In this document: one piece after another, positions 15,687 through 24,097 of the stretch
Numbering within the stretch: the stretch's first letter is position 1
Layout: each line of letters opens with the position of its first letter
IMG/VR virus record: IMGVR_UViG_3300025122_005621
Location: 1-26,324 of that record
Reading direction: 5' to 3' (one strand)
DNA length: 26,324 nucleotides
DNA from: a virus
Notes under the pieces: generated by a model
Database searches by the model: none
Told to the model about the DNA's origin: nothing
The model's input: the letters and a program-made list of their open reading frames with translations, nothing else
Translations under genes and position numbers: made by a program

Positions 15687-16510
15687 CACTGGGCGCCCCA
15701 TTTTCGCTAGAAGATAAGACAGCAATTGTAACAGGCGCCTCGGGACATTTAGGCAAAGCTTTTACTGAAGCGTTACTGACCGCCGGCGCCAAGGTAGATA
15801 TCTATGGTCGCGATCAGAAAATTGTTGATTATCATTCATATTTGATAGAAATTTATGGATCCGATAAGGTGGATTATCACAAAGTTGATTTCCACGATGA
15901 ACATAGCCTCCGCGCCGCCCTTCATGATACTATCAAAAAAAATGAATCTATTGACATATTAATCAATAATGCATATGAATTTAGTAAATTGACCGGGTTT
16001 AACGACGATTCCGGAAGGGTGGAAAATATCTCCAAGGCTCAGTGGATTCGGTCGTTTGAGTCAGGTGTCTTTTGGGCCGCGGCCGCCATACAGATTATTG
16101 GAGAGCAAATGAAACAGCAGCGCGCCGGCTCAATTATAAATATTAGTTCTATGTATGGCCTGGTGTCCCCCCATCCCTCTTTGTACGAGGGATCTTCGGC
16201 TTTTAACCCGCCATCATATAGTGTGGTTAAATCCGCTTTAATCGCTTTGACGCGATATACTGCCGCTTTTTATGGCTCTTACAATGTTCGATGTAATGCC
16301 ATAGCACCCGGAGCCTTTCCGAATGTGGAAACAAATTCTTACAACTCGCCAGATCAAAAATTATTGGATCGATTGGCCCAGAAGACTGTTCTTAATCGTT
16401 ACGGAGACCCTGAAGACTTAAAAGGCCCAGCAATTTTCTTAGCATCAGATGCATCTAACTATATAACCGGGCACACTTTGGTTGTTGACGGAGGATGGAC
16501 AATAACATGA
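15683..16510 (+). CDS. Short-chain dehydrogenase/reductase 1
   Basis: The 275-residue classical SDR has T-G-A-S-G-H-L-G for the dinucleotide, L-I-N-N-A in the middle and N-I-S-S-M with the catalytic Ser. Tyr179 and Lys183 form Y-x3-K, and D-G-G-W lies at the end. It oxidises or reduces a sugar hydroxyl or keto group with NAD(P). The start overlaps the neuB-like stop (ATGA). Pairing with a second SDR at 17261 suggests two redox steps on one sugar. Confidence 0.92.
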   Translation: MTLGAPFSLEDKTAIVTGASGHLGKAFTEALLTAGAKVDIYGRDQKIVDYHSYLIEIYGSDKVDYHKVDFHDEHSLRAALHDTIKKNESIDILINNAYEFSKLTGFNDDSGRVENISKAQWIRSFESGVFWAAAAIQIIGEQMKQQRAGSIINISSMYGLVSPHPSLYEGSSAFNPPSYSVVKSALIALTRYTAAFYGSYNVRCNAIAPGAFPNVETNSYNSPDQKLLDRLAQKTVLNRYGDPEDLKGPAIFLASDASNYITGHTLVVDGGWTIT

Positions 16511-17271
16511 ATTTAGGCATCATACAAGGCAGATTATCGCCACCGACAGAAGGATTTCAGGAGTGTCCAGATAACTGGAAACGTGAGTTTGCGCTACTAC
16601 CTGACGCCAAATTGAACCATATAGAGTGGATTATCACAAATAAGTCTTTTAGCTCGAATCCTTTCTTTTATGAGGATTTGACTTCTTATCCGATAAGCGC
16701 TGTTTGTGCTGATAACCTTGTAAATGAAAATATTAAGCATATGCGATTTTTGGAACACAATTTGAAACCGATTTGTGACGCAGCCATAAGGAATCAAGTC
16801 AAGTGTATAACAATTCCTCTTTTAGAGAAAAGCAGTATGGAAAATGACCAAATTAGAGAAGAATTTTGTAAGAACATCGCTAAAATAACCGATCAGTATC
16901 GGGAACTACTATTTTCTTTTGAAACAGAGCTTGACAAAAACAAATTATGTGATATTATATATATATCAGATAATTATCGAGTTACATACGATACTGGCAA
17001 CATTACTTCATGTCGCATAGAACATCAACAATATATCAATAGCTTGCACAATAGAATAAATAACGTTCATTTAAAAGACAGAACGTATGATGCAGAAACG
17101 GTATATCCAATGTCTGGAGATACTGATTTTGTGCAAATATTTAAATGTCTAAAATCTCATGGTTATAAAGGGCCATATTCCTTACAAACAGCTAGAGGTA
17201 ACAATGGCGATGAAACAACCACTATACAACGACATGCTAATTTATTAAAAGAGGTATATAATGAATCATAG
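16507..17271 (+). CDS. TIM-barrel sugar isomerase/epimerase (xylose isomerase-like)
   Basis: This is a 254-residue protein beginning M-N-L-G-I-I-Q-G-R-L-S-P-P, a typical start for this family in surface-sugar clusters. Later segments V-T-Y-D-T-G-N and N-N-V-H-L-K-D-R carry likely metal ligands. The ATG at 16507 overlaps the SDR stop and sits 12 nt after GGAGG (16490-16494); the in-frame ATG at 16495 abuts that site and is less likely. It probably isomerises or epimerises a sugar intermediate. Confidence 0.82.
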   Translation: MNLGIIQGRLSPPTEGFQECPDNWKREFALLPDAKLNHIEWIITNKSFSSNPFFYEDLTSYPISAVCADNLVNENIKHMRFLEHNLKPICDAAIRNQVKCITIPLLEKSSMENDQIREEFCKNIAKITDQYRELLFSFETELDKNKLCDIIYISDNYRVTYDTGNITSCRIEHQQYINSLHNRINNVHLKDRTYDAETVYPMSGDTDFVQIFKCLKSHGYKGPYSLQTARGNNGDETTTIQRHANLLKEVYNES

Positions 17272-18079
17272 TGTTTTCGATCTATCTGGAAAGATAGTTC
17301 TTATCACCGGCGCCGGCGGCTTGCTCGGACCAAAACACGCAGAGGCGGTCATTGAGCACGGCGCTACCGCGGTTATCACAGACCATCATGAAGATCGAGC
17401 AATTCAAAAAGCAGCCATGCTAAATAAAAAATATGGTAAAGATTGTGCTACAGCATATCACATGGACGTAGCAGATCCAGTGTCGATCAGCTCAGTAATT
17501 AATCAATTAGATAGAATTGATGTTTTGATTAATAATGCTGCAAAAGATCCCAAAGTAAAAAAGGAAGCCGGCTTAACTCCGGACAGTCGATTTGAGACCA
17601 TGACTCCCGCCTATTGGCAAGAGGGTCTTGATGCCGCCTTAAACGGTACTTTTTACTGCTCTCAAGCTGTAGCCAACAAAATGCTTGAAACAGGAGGTGG
17701 CGTAATACTGAATATAGCATCCGATCTGGGCGTAATTGCGCCAGATCAGCGGCTATACCGGAAAGAAGGTCTCGCTGAAGAACGACAGAATGTTAAACCT
17801 ATTACTTATTCTGCTGCTAAGTGGGCTATTGTAGGTATGACCAAATATCTTGCGGTTTATTTTGCAACCCGCGGGATTCGTGTTAATTGTTTGAGCCCCA
17901 CTGCGGTATATAATGATCACCCTGAAGAATTTGTTGAAAAACTCACGAATATTATTCCAATGAATCGTATGTCCCATATTGATGAATATAAAGGAGCCAT
18001 TGTATTTCTTTGTTCGGCTGCTAGTAGCTATATGACCGGTGAAAATCTTGTCATCGATGGTGGAAAGAGTGTCTGGTAA
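17261..18079 (+). CDS. Short-chain dehydrogenase/reductase 2
   Basis: The 272-residue classical SDR has T-G-A-G-G-L-L-G, L-I-N-N-A-A, catalytic Ser in I-A-S-D-L-G and Tyr183/Lys187 in Y-S-A-A-K. It ends with V-I-D-G-G. GAGG precedes the ATG, and 11 nt overlap the previous gene. It is distinct enough from the first SDR to act on another position of the sugar. Confidence 0.92.
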   Translation: MNHSVFDLSGKIVLITGAGGLLGPKHAEAVIEHGATAVITDHHEDRAIQKAAMLNKKYGKDCATAYHMDVADPVSISSVINQLDRIDVLINNAAKDPKVKKEAGLTPDSRFETMTPAYWQEGLDAALNGTFYCSQAVANKMLETGGGVILNIASDLGVIAPDQRLYRKEGLAEERQNVKPITYSAAKWAIVGMTKYLAVYFATRGIRVNCLSPTAVYNDHPEEFVEKLTNIIPMNRMSHIDEYKGAIVFLCSAASSYMTGENLVIDGGKSVW

Positions 18080-18452
18080 AAGAAATAGTAGTAATGAAAT
18101 TCATCCCCCTATGAAATATGTCAAAAAAGGATGGGGGTATGAGAAGTGGATTGTCAATAAAGAGGAATATTGCGGTAAGTTGCTTTTCTTCGAAAAAGGG
18201 AAGAAGTGTTCATGGCACCACCACAAGCTAAAGGATGAAGTATTTTATGTGCACTCTGGGCTTGTTATCCTCAAATATGGAGAAGATAATAACCCAGAAT
18301 TAGCAGAAGAAGCTATACTACAGCCGGGCCAAAATTTCTATATACACACAGGCCTGAAACATCAAGTAACTGCTTTAGAAGATTCAGAAATTTTTGAATT
18401 TTCAACTCAACATTTTGATAGCGATAGTCATAGAATCATAAAGGGAGATTAA
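18069..18452 (+). CDS. Cupin-domain protein (phosphomannose isomerase-like)
   Basis: This single-cupin protein of about 127 residues contains W-G-Y-E-K-W near the start and C-S-W-H-H-H-x-x-x-D-E-V-F-Y for metal binding. The second cupin motif P-G-Q-N-F-Y-I-H-T-G-x-x-H-Q-V follows. Such domains isomerise sugars or act as metal-dependent accessory proteins in nucleotide-sugar clusters. Several starts are possible. GTG 18069 is preferred because GGTGGAAA lies at 18059-18066; ATG 18111 would give a shorter protein that starts at the conserved domain. Confidence 0.8.
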   Translation: MSGKRNSSNEIHPPMKYVKKGWGYEKWIVNKEEYCGKLLFFEKGKKCSWHHHKLKDEVFYVHSGLVILKYGEDNNPELAEEAILQPGQNFYIHTGLKHQVTALEDSEIFEFSTQHFDSDSHRIIKGD

Positions 18453-18453
18453 G

Positions 18454-19143
18454 TTGAAAAATATTGAAGATGTTGCTATTTTAATACAAGCTAGACTTTC
18501 TTCACAAAGATGCCCTATGAAAATGATCCGGCCTTTTGCCGACACCACGCTGACTGATTTATCTATAGAAAAGCTTTTATCCTCAAAAATAATACCAAAA
18601 AAAAATATATATTTGGCCGTCCATGAACCAGAGCTAATTGCTATTGGCAAAAAACACGATATTAATGTGTTCGTCAGAAGTAAAAAGTCTGCCATGGCTG
18701 AAGGTGAATCTATGCGCGTTCTTTACGAATGGTGGGATAAAATTCCTTTTAAATACATTGTTATGATAAATGCTTGCGTACCTATGCTAAAGATTGAAAC
18801 AATCGATAACTTTGTCCGAGCTTATATTAACACAGAATCAAATGGAATGTTTGGCGTTGTAGAAAAGAAGAATTATTTTTGGGATAAAGATGGCAATTGC
18901 CTTACACCGCCCGCAGAGGCAGTTATGAATACGAAAACTGCGGATGTGGTTTATGAGGCTGCGCATTGTTTATATGCTAGTAGTATGGACAGCATCGGCC
19001 GCGGAATATGGATGGGCGATTTTCGAGAAAAAGGAAGCATAGAATTGATGCCGGTTTCAGAAGGTGAAGTTTTCGATATTGATTATGAGTGGGAATTTGA
19101 GCTATATGAAGCCCTCTATAAACAAATGATGAATGATAGATAA
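18454..19143 (+). CDS. CMP-nonulosonate synthetase-like cytidylyltransferase (NeuA/PseF/SpsF)
   Basis: This 229-residue protein opens with I-Q-A-R-L-S-S-Q-R-C-P-M-K, matching the nucleotide-binding loop A-R-x-x-S-x-R-x-P-x-K of CMP-sugar synthetases. A D-x-D-Y-E-W segment near the end fits the metal-binding site. It would activate the nonulosonic acid with CTP for transfer. The TTG start at 18454 is supported by GGGAG (18443-18447), and the nearest ATG is well inside the conserved loop. Confidence 0.85.
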   Translation: MKNIEDVAILIQARLSSQRCPMKMIRPFADTTLTDLSIEKLLSSKIIPKKNIYLAVHEPELIAIGKKHDINVFVRSKKSAMAEGESMRVLYEWWDKIPFKYIVMINACVPMLKIETIDNFVRAYINTESNGMFGVVEKKNYFWDKDGNCLTPPAEAVMNTKTADVVYEAAHCLYASSMDSIGRGIWMGDFREKGSIELMPVSEGEVFDIDYEWEFELYEALYKQMMNDR

Positions 19144-20114
19144 TGAAAAAGATATTAATAACAGGTGGTACCGGTTCGCTTGGTAAGGCTTTAATTAAGC
19201 AAATCAAGAAAATAGGCTGGAAAATAATTGTATATAGTCGCGACGAAGGCAAGCAGGCCCTGAGTTTTGGCAACGATCCAGACATTATAAGAGTGATAGG
19301 GGACGTCCGTGATTTGGAAAAACTTAGAATATCCATGCTCCTTCACAAGCCAGATTATGTGATTCACACCGCGGCACTTAAAAGAGTGGATGACATGGAA
19401 TTTTATCCGGACGAATGTGTGAAAACAAATATTAAAGGCTCTGAAAATGTAGCCCTCGCAGCGCTCAATGCGAATGTTAAAAAGTGTATATTGATATCAA
19501 CAGACAAAGCATGTCAGCCAGTCAACGTATATGGTTCATCTAAATTTATCGCAGAAAGAATTTTTACCAATTTTGATTATAATTCAGATAGTACGGTTTT
19601 TGCTTCGGTTAGATATGGAAACGTGATAGCCAGTAGAGGCTCATTTATTCCTTTGTGGATGGATGAGGTAAGAAATCATCAAAAAATTCCGGTTACTTCT
19701 TTGGAATGCAGTCGTTTTTTGTTTACTCTTTCTGATGCAGTCGAAGCCGTGCTAGATTCTCTTGAAAATGCTCAGGGAGGCGAGGTATTTGTTCCGAAGA
19801 TTAATTCTTATAGTTTGGGAACAGTGCTAGAATCGATGAAGAAGTTAATGGAAGTTGATGATATTCAGGCGATTATTACCGGTATGCGCCCAGGCGAAAA
19901 GATTCATGAAGATATGTTGGCAACGACAGAGCTGCCGTTTACTTATGAAGTCAATGATAAACTTTTGGTAATTTTGCCACAATATACCAACAAAAACCAC
20001 AACTATGATAAAAAATATAATGGGTTGGAATTTAACTCAGCCTTACACTTAAGTGATGACGTATCAGTTTTGGCAAATTTGATTAAAAGAGGCTGTGAAG
20101 GTTTAGATGAGTGA
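19143..20114 (+). CDS. pseB: PseB/FlaA1-like UDP-sugar 4,6-dehydratase or epimerase
   Basis: This 323-residue extended SDR has I-L-I-T-G-G-T-G-S-L-G-K, Y-S-R-D-E, G-D-V-R-D, S-T-D-K-A and R-Y-G-N-V. Y-G-S-S-K (Tyr130, Lys134), G-G-E-V-F-x-P-K and R-P-G-E-K-x-H-E follow. This series matches the soluble PseB group closely. PseB dehydrates and epimerises UDP-GlcNAc as the first step to pseudaminic acid. Its start overlaps the preceding stop in TAATG. The main alternative is the related CapD/FnlA type. Confidence 0.85.
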   Translation: MKKILITGGTGSLGKALIKQIKKIGWKIIVYSRDEGKQALSFGNDPDIIRVIGDVRDLEKLRISMLLHKPDYVIHTAALKRVDDMEFYPDECVKTNIKGSENVALAALNANVKKCILISTDKACQPVNVYGSSKFIAERIFTNFDYNSDSTVFASVRYGNVIASRGSFIPLWMDEVRNHQKIPVTSLECSRFLFTLSDAVEAVLDSLENAQGGEVFVPKINSYSLGTVLESMKKLMEVDDIQAIITGMRPGEKIHEDMLATTELPFTYEVNDKLLVILPQYTNKNHNYDKKYNGLEFNSALHLSDDVSVLANLIKRGCEGLDE

Positions 20115-21063
20115 AGAGACAAAAAAACTTTTAATTATGGGTGCTGGATCCGGAATTGAAAAATACAAGAATGATATTCAGCGCCTTCATAAACGTAAAG
20201 ACGTTGAAATTATAACCTATGGACTAGGTTTTATGTATTGTGTGAACGAGCTTGATTTCCATCCGGATTATCACTGCTTTTTAGACCCGGTACCTTTTGT
20301 ACCTGTTCAAGATTATATTAAAAGAAACGTGGGCCACAAGACTATTGAAACCAAATTTCTTTTACTGGATCCGATTCACACACGAGCCACCTACAAAGAT
20401 TTTCAAAATTTTATTGGAACCACTCCCTTGGGTCGCGGAGCTACTCCGTGGCCAGATCAGAACCCACACAAGAAAGCATCTTGGGAATTATTTATTAGCG
20501 CCACTCAAAATATTATTGATGATCCGCGACTAAACGAAGTTATAGTTCCCTGTATGAGTCTCAAATATATTCATAATAATCCCGACTCATTTCCTCAATA
20601 TAAAGATGTGGATTTGGTAGATAAAGATTTCCGCCTAAGATTTCAGGCCGGCCGCGCAGTATTAAAAACACAATACAATAACCCTAATCTTAACGAAGAC
20701 AAATTAACGTCAGCGGTGTTACCCATGATTCAATGGTTATTTAGAGACACATCTTACGTCAAAGAAGTTGGAATAATCGGATTTGAACTAAAGGGAGGCA
20801 GATATATGTGGAATCATGATGGTAGATATTATGACTTCTTTAGGCATCATGGTCATCCCGGAATATGTCAAGGTATCCCAAGCTTTGCTTTTTGTTATGA
20901 CAATAATAAGGGCTTAGCCGAAGCACGAGAGACTACAGCGAAATACATGAAATTATGGAATGAGCACGTTGACACAACAAATTTGGATCTACACAGTGTA
21001 GTGGAACCAAAGTATAGTTTATTAAATGAGTATGTAAAATATAAACCAATTGAGGAATTATGA
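20107..21063 (+). CDS. DUF115/GT42-like Rossmann protein
   Basis: The 318-residue protein starts L-L-I-M-G-A-G-S-G-I, close to the G-x-G-P-S loop of DUF115 and GT42-like transferases but with S-G instead of P-S. Later K-E-V-G-I-I-G-F-E-L matches the second family strand (I-G-F/W-D/E). Conserved-looking H-H-G-H-P follows. It may be a divergent nonulosonate transferase or a sugar-binding enzyme. The changed loop makes activity uncertain. GAAGG lies before the ATG, and ATGA couples it to the radical SAM gene. Confidence 0.6.
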   Translation: MSEETKKLLIMGAGSGIEKYKNDIQRLHKRKDVEIITYGLGFMYCVNELDFHPDYHCFLDPVPFVPVQDYIKRNVGHKTIETKFLLLDPIHTRATYKDFQNFIGTTPLGRGATPWPDQNPHKKASWELFISATQNIIDDPRLNEVIVPCMSLKYIHNNPDSFPQYKDVDLVDKDFRLRFQAGRAVLKTQYNNPNLNEDKLTSAVLPMIQWLFRDTSYVKEVGIIGFELKGGRYMWNHDGRYYDFFRHHGHPGICQGIPSFAFCYDNNKGLAEARETTAKYMKLWNEHVDTTNLDLHSVVEPKYSLLNEYVKYKPIEEL

Positions 21064-22718
21064 AAAAGAAATATTTTTATCAAAGATTCGAAAACGGACG
21101 ATGCACTGTTCCAGATGCTCCTAAAATTACGACTGAAGAATCGATGTGCCACTTTAAGCCAAGAAAAACGGGACTTAAGATTTTATTAATTAATCCCCCC
21201 ATTAGAGAATGGTCATATCCTAATATCATCCCTATTGGTCAAGCTTACATTGCGTCTGTGGCCATAATGGATGGTCACGAAGTAGATATCTTGGATCTCA
21301 ATCAAGAACGCCTAGGCCCTATCGATAACATGGTGAGTTTCAATCATTGGGTTGATCAGAGGATAGTCGAAAAATTGCAGGAAACGAAACCGGATGTAAT
21401 AGGGGTAGGAGGGATTATATCTCAATATTCTCGCATTCAAACAATCTTAAATTTATGTCGTCGATGCTCCCCTCAAAGCATCAGAATCTTAGGTGGGGGA
21501 ATAGCCAGCTGCCTTCCCGCATTTATGGCGAAAATGTTGCCGGCAGATATTATAGCTACTGAAGAGTGCGAATTGACTTTTTCTGAAATTTTGCATAAGA
21601 TAGAAAATAAACAAGACATGGAGGGAGTGCAGGGCACGTGGTTTAAAAATAAAAATGGAGAAATCGTTTCCAACGGGAAACGACCCTCTATTATACCAGG
21701 AGAACTCGGATTAGATCACCTTCCTTGGCCCGCTCGATCTTTATATGATTTAGAGGGAGTTTACAAAATAAACCCAATTGGACACTTGAATTGGGAATCT
21801 AAATGGGAAGGGGGAAAGCCCCAAGAAGAGGGAAAATATTGCTTATCGATTTTGGGAAGTCGAGGGTGTCCTTATTCGTGCGACTATTGCTATGTTACTT
21901 ATTTGGGAGAAAAGTGGAGAATAAGAAGCCCCAAGGACATTGTAGATGAAATGGAATATTTAACTAATAAATACAATTTAAGTTATATACATTTTTTAGA
22001 TGATTTGTTTTTAACAAATTGGAAGTGGGCTTTTGGGTTTTTTGAAGAATTACAAAAACGAAAAGAAAAAACTGGTTTTGAAGTTGAGTGGGGCTCTACT
22101 TGTCGTACCAATATTGTTGCCGATGATGTTGTAAGGGCGAAAAAGAAAAATCGAAAGCACATGATTGAAGCCGCATTCGAAGTGGGTATGCGCCAAGTAG
22201 GAATCGGCATTGAGAGTTGCAGCCCCGCCATCCTTAAGGAAATTGATAAGAGCGGGCAAACACCCGAAAAAATCAGAATTGCCACTACAGAAACAAAGAG
22301 AATAATGGGTTATGTTGATCCATCTTTTATGGTCGGCTCCCCCGGGGAAACCGAAGAAACCATAATGGAAACTGTAAATTTTTGCAAAGAACACGAAATT
22401 GATGTGGAAACCATTTTTTATACCACTGCTTTTCCTGGCACCCCTTTCTGGACTTTAGCGTTAGAGAAAGGGTTAATTGGTAAAGCCGCGATCGGAAAGA
22501 AATGTGAAGCAGATGATTCTATTATAGAGCAATATTTTAAGAAGTTAGGTGAAAATTCCGAAGAGGTGAGAACCAATTTTTCAGATGAATTGAGCGACGA
22601 GCGTTTGGCCGAATTAGGTACATGGGCGACAGAAGAATTGGGCTCTAAAAATCGTAGACACCCTCATACTGGAGAGAGACAAATAAAGATCGTCGGTGCC
22701 GCAAAAGCAGATTTATAA
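21060..22718 (+). CDS. B12-binding-type radical SAM enzyme
   Basis: This is a 552-residue protein. Residues about 40-190 form a Rossmann-like domain of the cobalamin-binding type (I-L-L-I-N-P-P, D-V-I-G-V-G-G, L-G-G-G). The radical SAM barrel follows, with Cys270, Cys274 and Cys277 (C-x3-C-x2-C) ligating the [4Fe-4S] cluster and G-I-G-I-E-S-C further on. The cobalamin histidine motif D-x-H-x-x-G is not obvious. These enzymes often methylate or rearrange inert carbons. Within this sugar cluster it might modify the sugar or lipid carrier. The Fe-S need links to the IscU/IscA genes. ATGA overlap couples it to 20107. Confidence 0.88.
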   Translation: MKKKYFYQRFENGRCTVPDAPKITTEESMCHFKPRKTGLKILLINPPIREWSYPNIIPIGQAYIASVAIMDGHEVDILDLNQERLGPIDNMVSFNHWVDQRIVEKLQETKPDVIGVGGIISQYSRIQTILNLCRRCSPQSIRILGGGIASCLPAFMAKMLPADIIATEECELTFSEILHKIENKQDMEGVQGTWFKNKNGEIVSNGKRPSIIPGELGLDHLPWPARSLYDLEGVYKINPIGHLNWESKWEGGKPQEEGKYCLSILGSRGCPYSCDYCYVTYLGEKWRIRSPKDIVDEMEYLTNKYNLSYIHFLDDLFLTNWKWAFGFFEELQKRKEKTGFEVEWGSTCRTNIVADDVVRAKKKNRKHMIEAAFEVGMRQVGIGIESCSPAILKEIDKSGQTPEKIRIATTETKRIMGYVDPSFMVGSPGETEETIMETVNFCKEHEIDVETIFYTTAFPGTPFWTLALEKGLIGKAAIGKKCEADDSIIEQYFKKLGENSEEVRTNFSDELSDERLAELGTWATEELGSKNRRHPHTGERQIKIVGAAKADL

Positions 22719-23717
22719 ATGAAAATATTTGAAACAAAGGTCAACGAAGACGACCTATACAAAATCAATGAGGTTTTGTTAACTGGTCAACTTGGTTTTG
22801 GTGAAAATGTATCGCTATTTGAGCGCAAATTTGCCTCATTTTCTAATAAGAAATACAATGTCGCCACCAATTCGGCTTCCGCAGCTGCTTTTATGATCTT
22901 TGCTTATTTGCGACATATCCACGGCCGATGCGATGTATACACCACTTCTTTAGGTTTTACGTCGCCGGCCTGGGCCGCAAAACATTTTGGTCACAACCTA
23001 ATTTTTGTTGATGTGAACGATGAATTACAATTTGATGTTGAAGATTATAAAACCAAAAGAAATATAAGATGTGAGAAATATATAAACGCAGGAACCAAAA
23101 TAGTTGTTATGCCAGTTTTGTACGGAGGGGTTAGCAATATAGTTGGTTTCGATAGTTTTTTCGACAATAGCGAATATTCAGAAATAATTGTAGTCGATTC
23201 GGCTCACTGTGTCACCCCTACCATTAAGAGCAATTTTACTTTCTTTTCTTTTCATCCTTATAAACCAATTTGTACTTCTGACGGTGGGATGATATCCACG
23301 AATGATACCGAATCTAATGAATATTTTAGATCATATAGAAATTTTGGTAGAGTACCCCAAAGAGAATCTTATACCATCGAGCAAGAAGGCTTTAAATTCT
23401 ACATGAACAATCTTAATGCGACGATTGGATTAACACAAATCGATAGATATGAAGATAATCTTAAAACAAGAAAGAGAAATTATAATATTTTAAAAAGAGA
23501 ATATAAGTTACTTCCTCATGATGAGAAATCTTCGTTTTATTTTGCCACAAATTTGACAAATAATGCGAACAGTATTATAATAAATGCAGGATTAGTGCGA
23601 CATTACCCGATGTTACACAAAATGGAATACTATAATAACGAGCAAGTATTGCCTAACTTGGAAAGATTACACAATAAGATATTAAATCTGCCATTATATA
23701 GGAAAATAGAATTTTAA
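22719..23717 (+). CDS. DegT/DnrJ/EryC1 sugar aminotransferase, slightly short
   Basis: The 332-residue protein has family motifs: G-Q-L-G-F-G near the N terminus, V-D-S-A-H, then H-P-Y-K with the PLP-binding Lys182, G-G-M-I-S-T, and M-N-N-L-N-A-T-I-G. It would transaminate a keto sugar, for example the PseB product (PseC role). Standard members have about 370-400 residues, and this one ends at L-P-L-Y-R-K-I-E-F-stop, some residues short of the usual tail. The next reading frame is a headless gene, so a deletion may have clipped both. The ATG directly follows the previous stop. Confidence 0.9.
   Translation: MKIFETKVNEDDLYKINEVLLTGQLGFGENVSLFERKFASFSNKKYNVATNSASAAAFMIFAYLRHIHGRCDVYTTSLGFTSPAWAAKHFGHNLIFVDVNDELQFDVEDYKTKRNIRCEKYINAGTKIVVMPVLYGGVSNIVGFDSFFDNSEYSEIIVVDSAHCVTPTIKSNFTFFSFHPYKPICTSDGGMISTNDTESNEYFRSYRNFGRVPQRESYTIEQEGFKFYMNNLNATIGLTQIDRYEDNLKTRKRNYNILKREYKLLPHDEKSSFYFATNLTNNANSIIINAGLVRHYPMLHKMEYYNNEQVLPNLERLHNKILNLPLYRKIEF
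23553..23581 (+). promoter_or_regulatory. Perfect sigma70 consensus promoter TTGACA-N17-TATAAT inside the aminotransferase gene
   Basis: Both hexamers (23553-23558, 23576-23581) are exact consensus with the 17-bp spacer. Transcription would start near 23588, 130 nt before the end of the CDS, and would serve the headless frame at 23711 and the neuB-like gene at 24087. Confidence 0.65.
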
Positions 23718-24097
23718 AGAAAAAAGAAGCAAAAATATGGGACGAACATTTTAGCAGAAGATTCAATTTAGATTCCGCAGTATTTGCAACAGGTGTTGAT
23801 TCTTGTCAAGTTCCGGTTGAGCATAAGTTTCCATTTTTTGTTTTACCGCTTTGTGTTTTTTGCGAAGCAAAAAGAATTTATACGATCGGATTTGATGCCA
23901 TTGGGGGGCGTTTTTATGATAAACAAAAAAAGGTGGATCCAAACTATGCTTCTCTTGAATATATGTCATATTGGAATGAGGCGATCAAGGAAAAACAAAT
24001 TGATGTAGAAATATTTAACTTAGGCCACCCTGATAGTCCTTTAAACAAGCATGTTAAATTTTTAGATTTTGAAGAAGCCTTAGATTATGAAAGATAA
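23711..24097 (+). pseudogene. Headless DUF115/GT42-like gene (deletion remnant or AUU-started)
   Basis: An open frame of about 128 codons fills the 369-nt space after the aminotransferase but has no ATG, GTG or TTG near its head. The product reads as protein: V-F-C-E-A-K-R-I-Y-T-I-G-F-D-A-I-G-G-R-F-Y matches the second half of DUF115/GT42-like domains in this locus (I-G-F/W-D/E). The first half with G-x-G-P-S is missing. Either a deletion removed it, or translation begins at ATT 23711, which has AGGA seven bases upstream. It ends 11 nt inside the next gene. Confidence 0.65.

Noticed and set aside
15951-15979. TTGACA-N17-TATGAA inside SDR 1
   Set aside because: The -10 has two mismatches, the AT-rich sequence yields such matches by chance, and no unit boundary lies nearby.
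16931-16958. TTGACA-N16-TATTAT inside the TIM-barrel gene
   Set aside because: The spacer is not optimal and the site lies in an AT-rich run; possible but not strong enough to list as a promoter.
23720-23726. AAAAAAG slippery heptamer joining the aminotransferase to the next frame
   Set aside because: The aminotransferase stop (23715-23717) comes before the heptamer, so ribosomes would terminate first.
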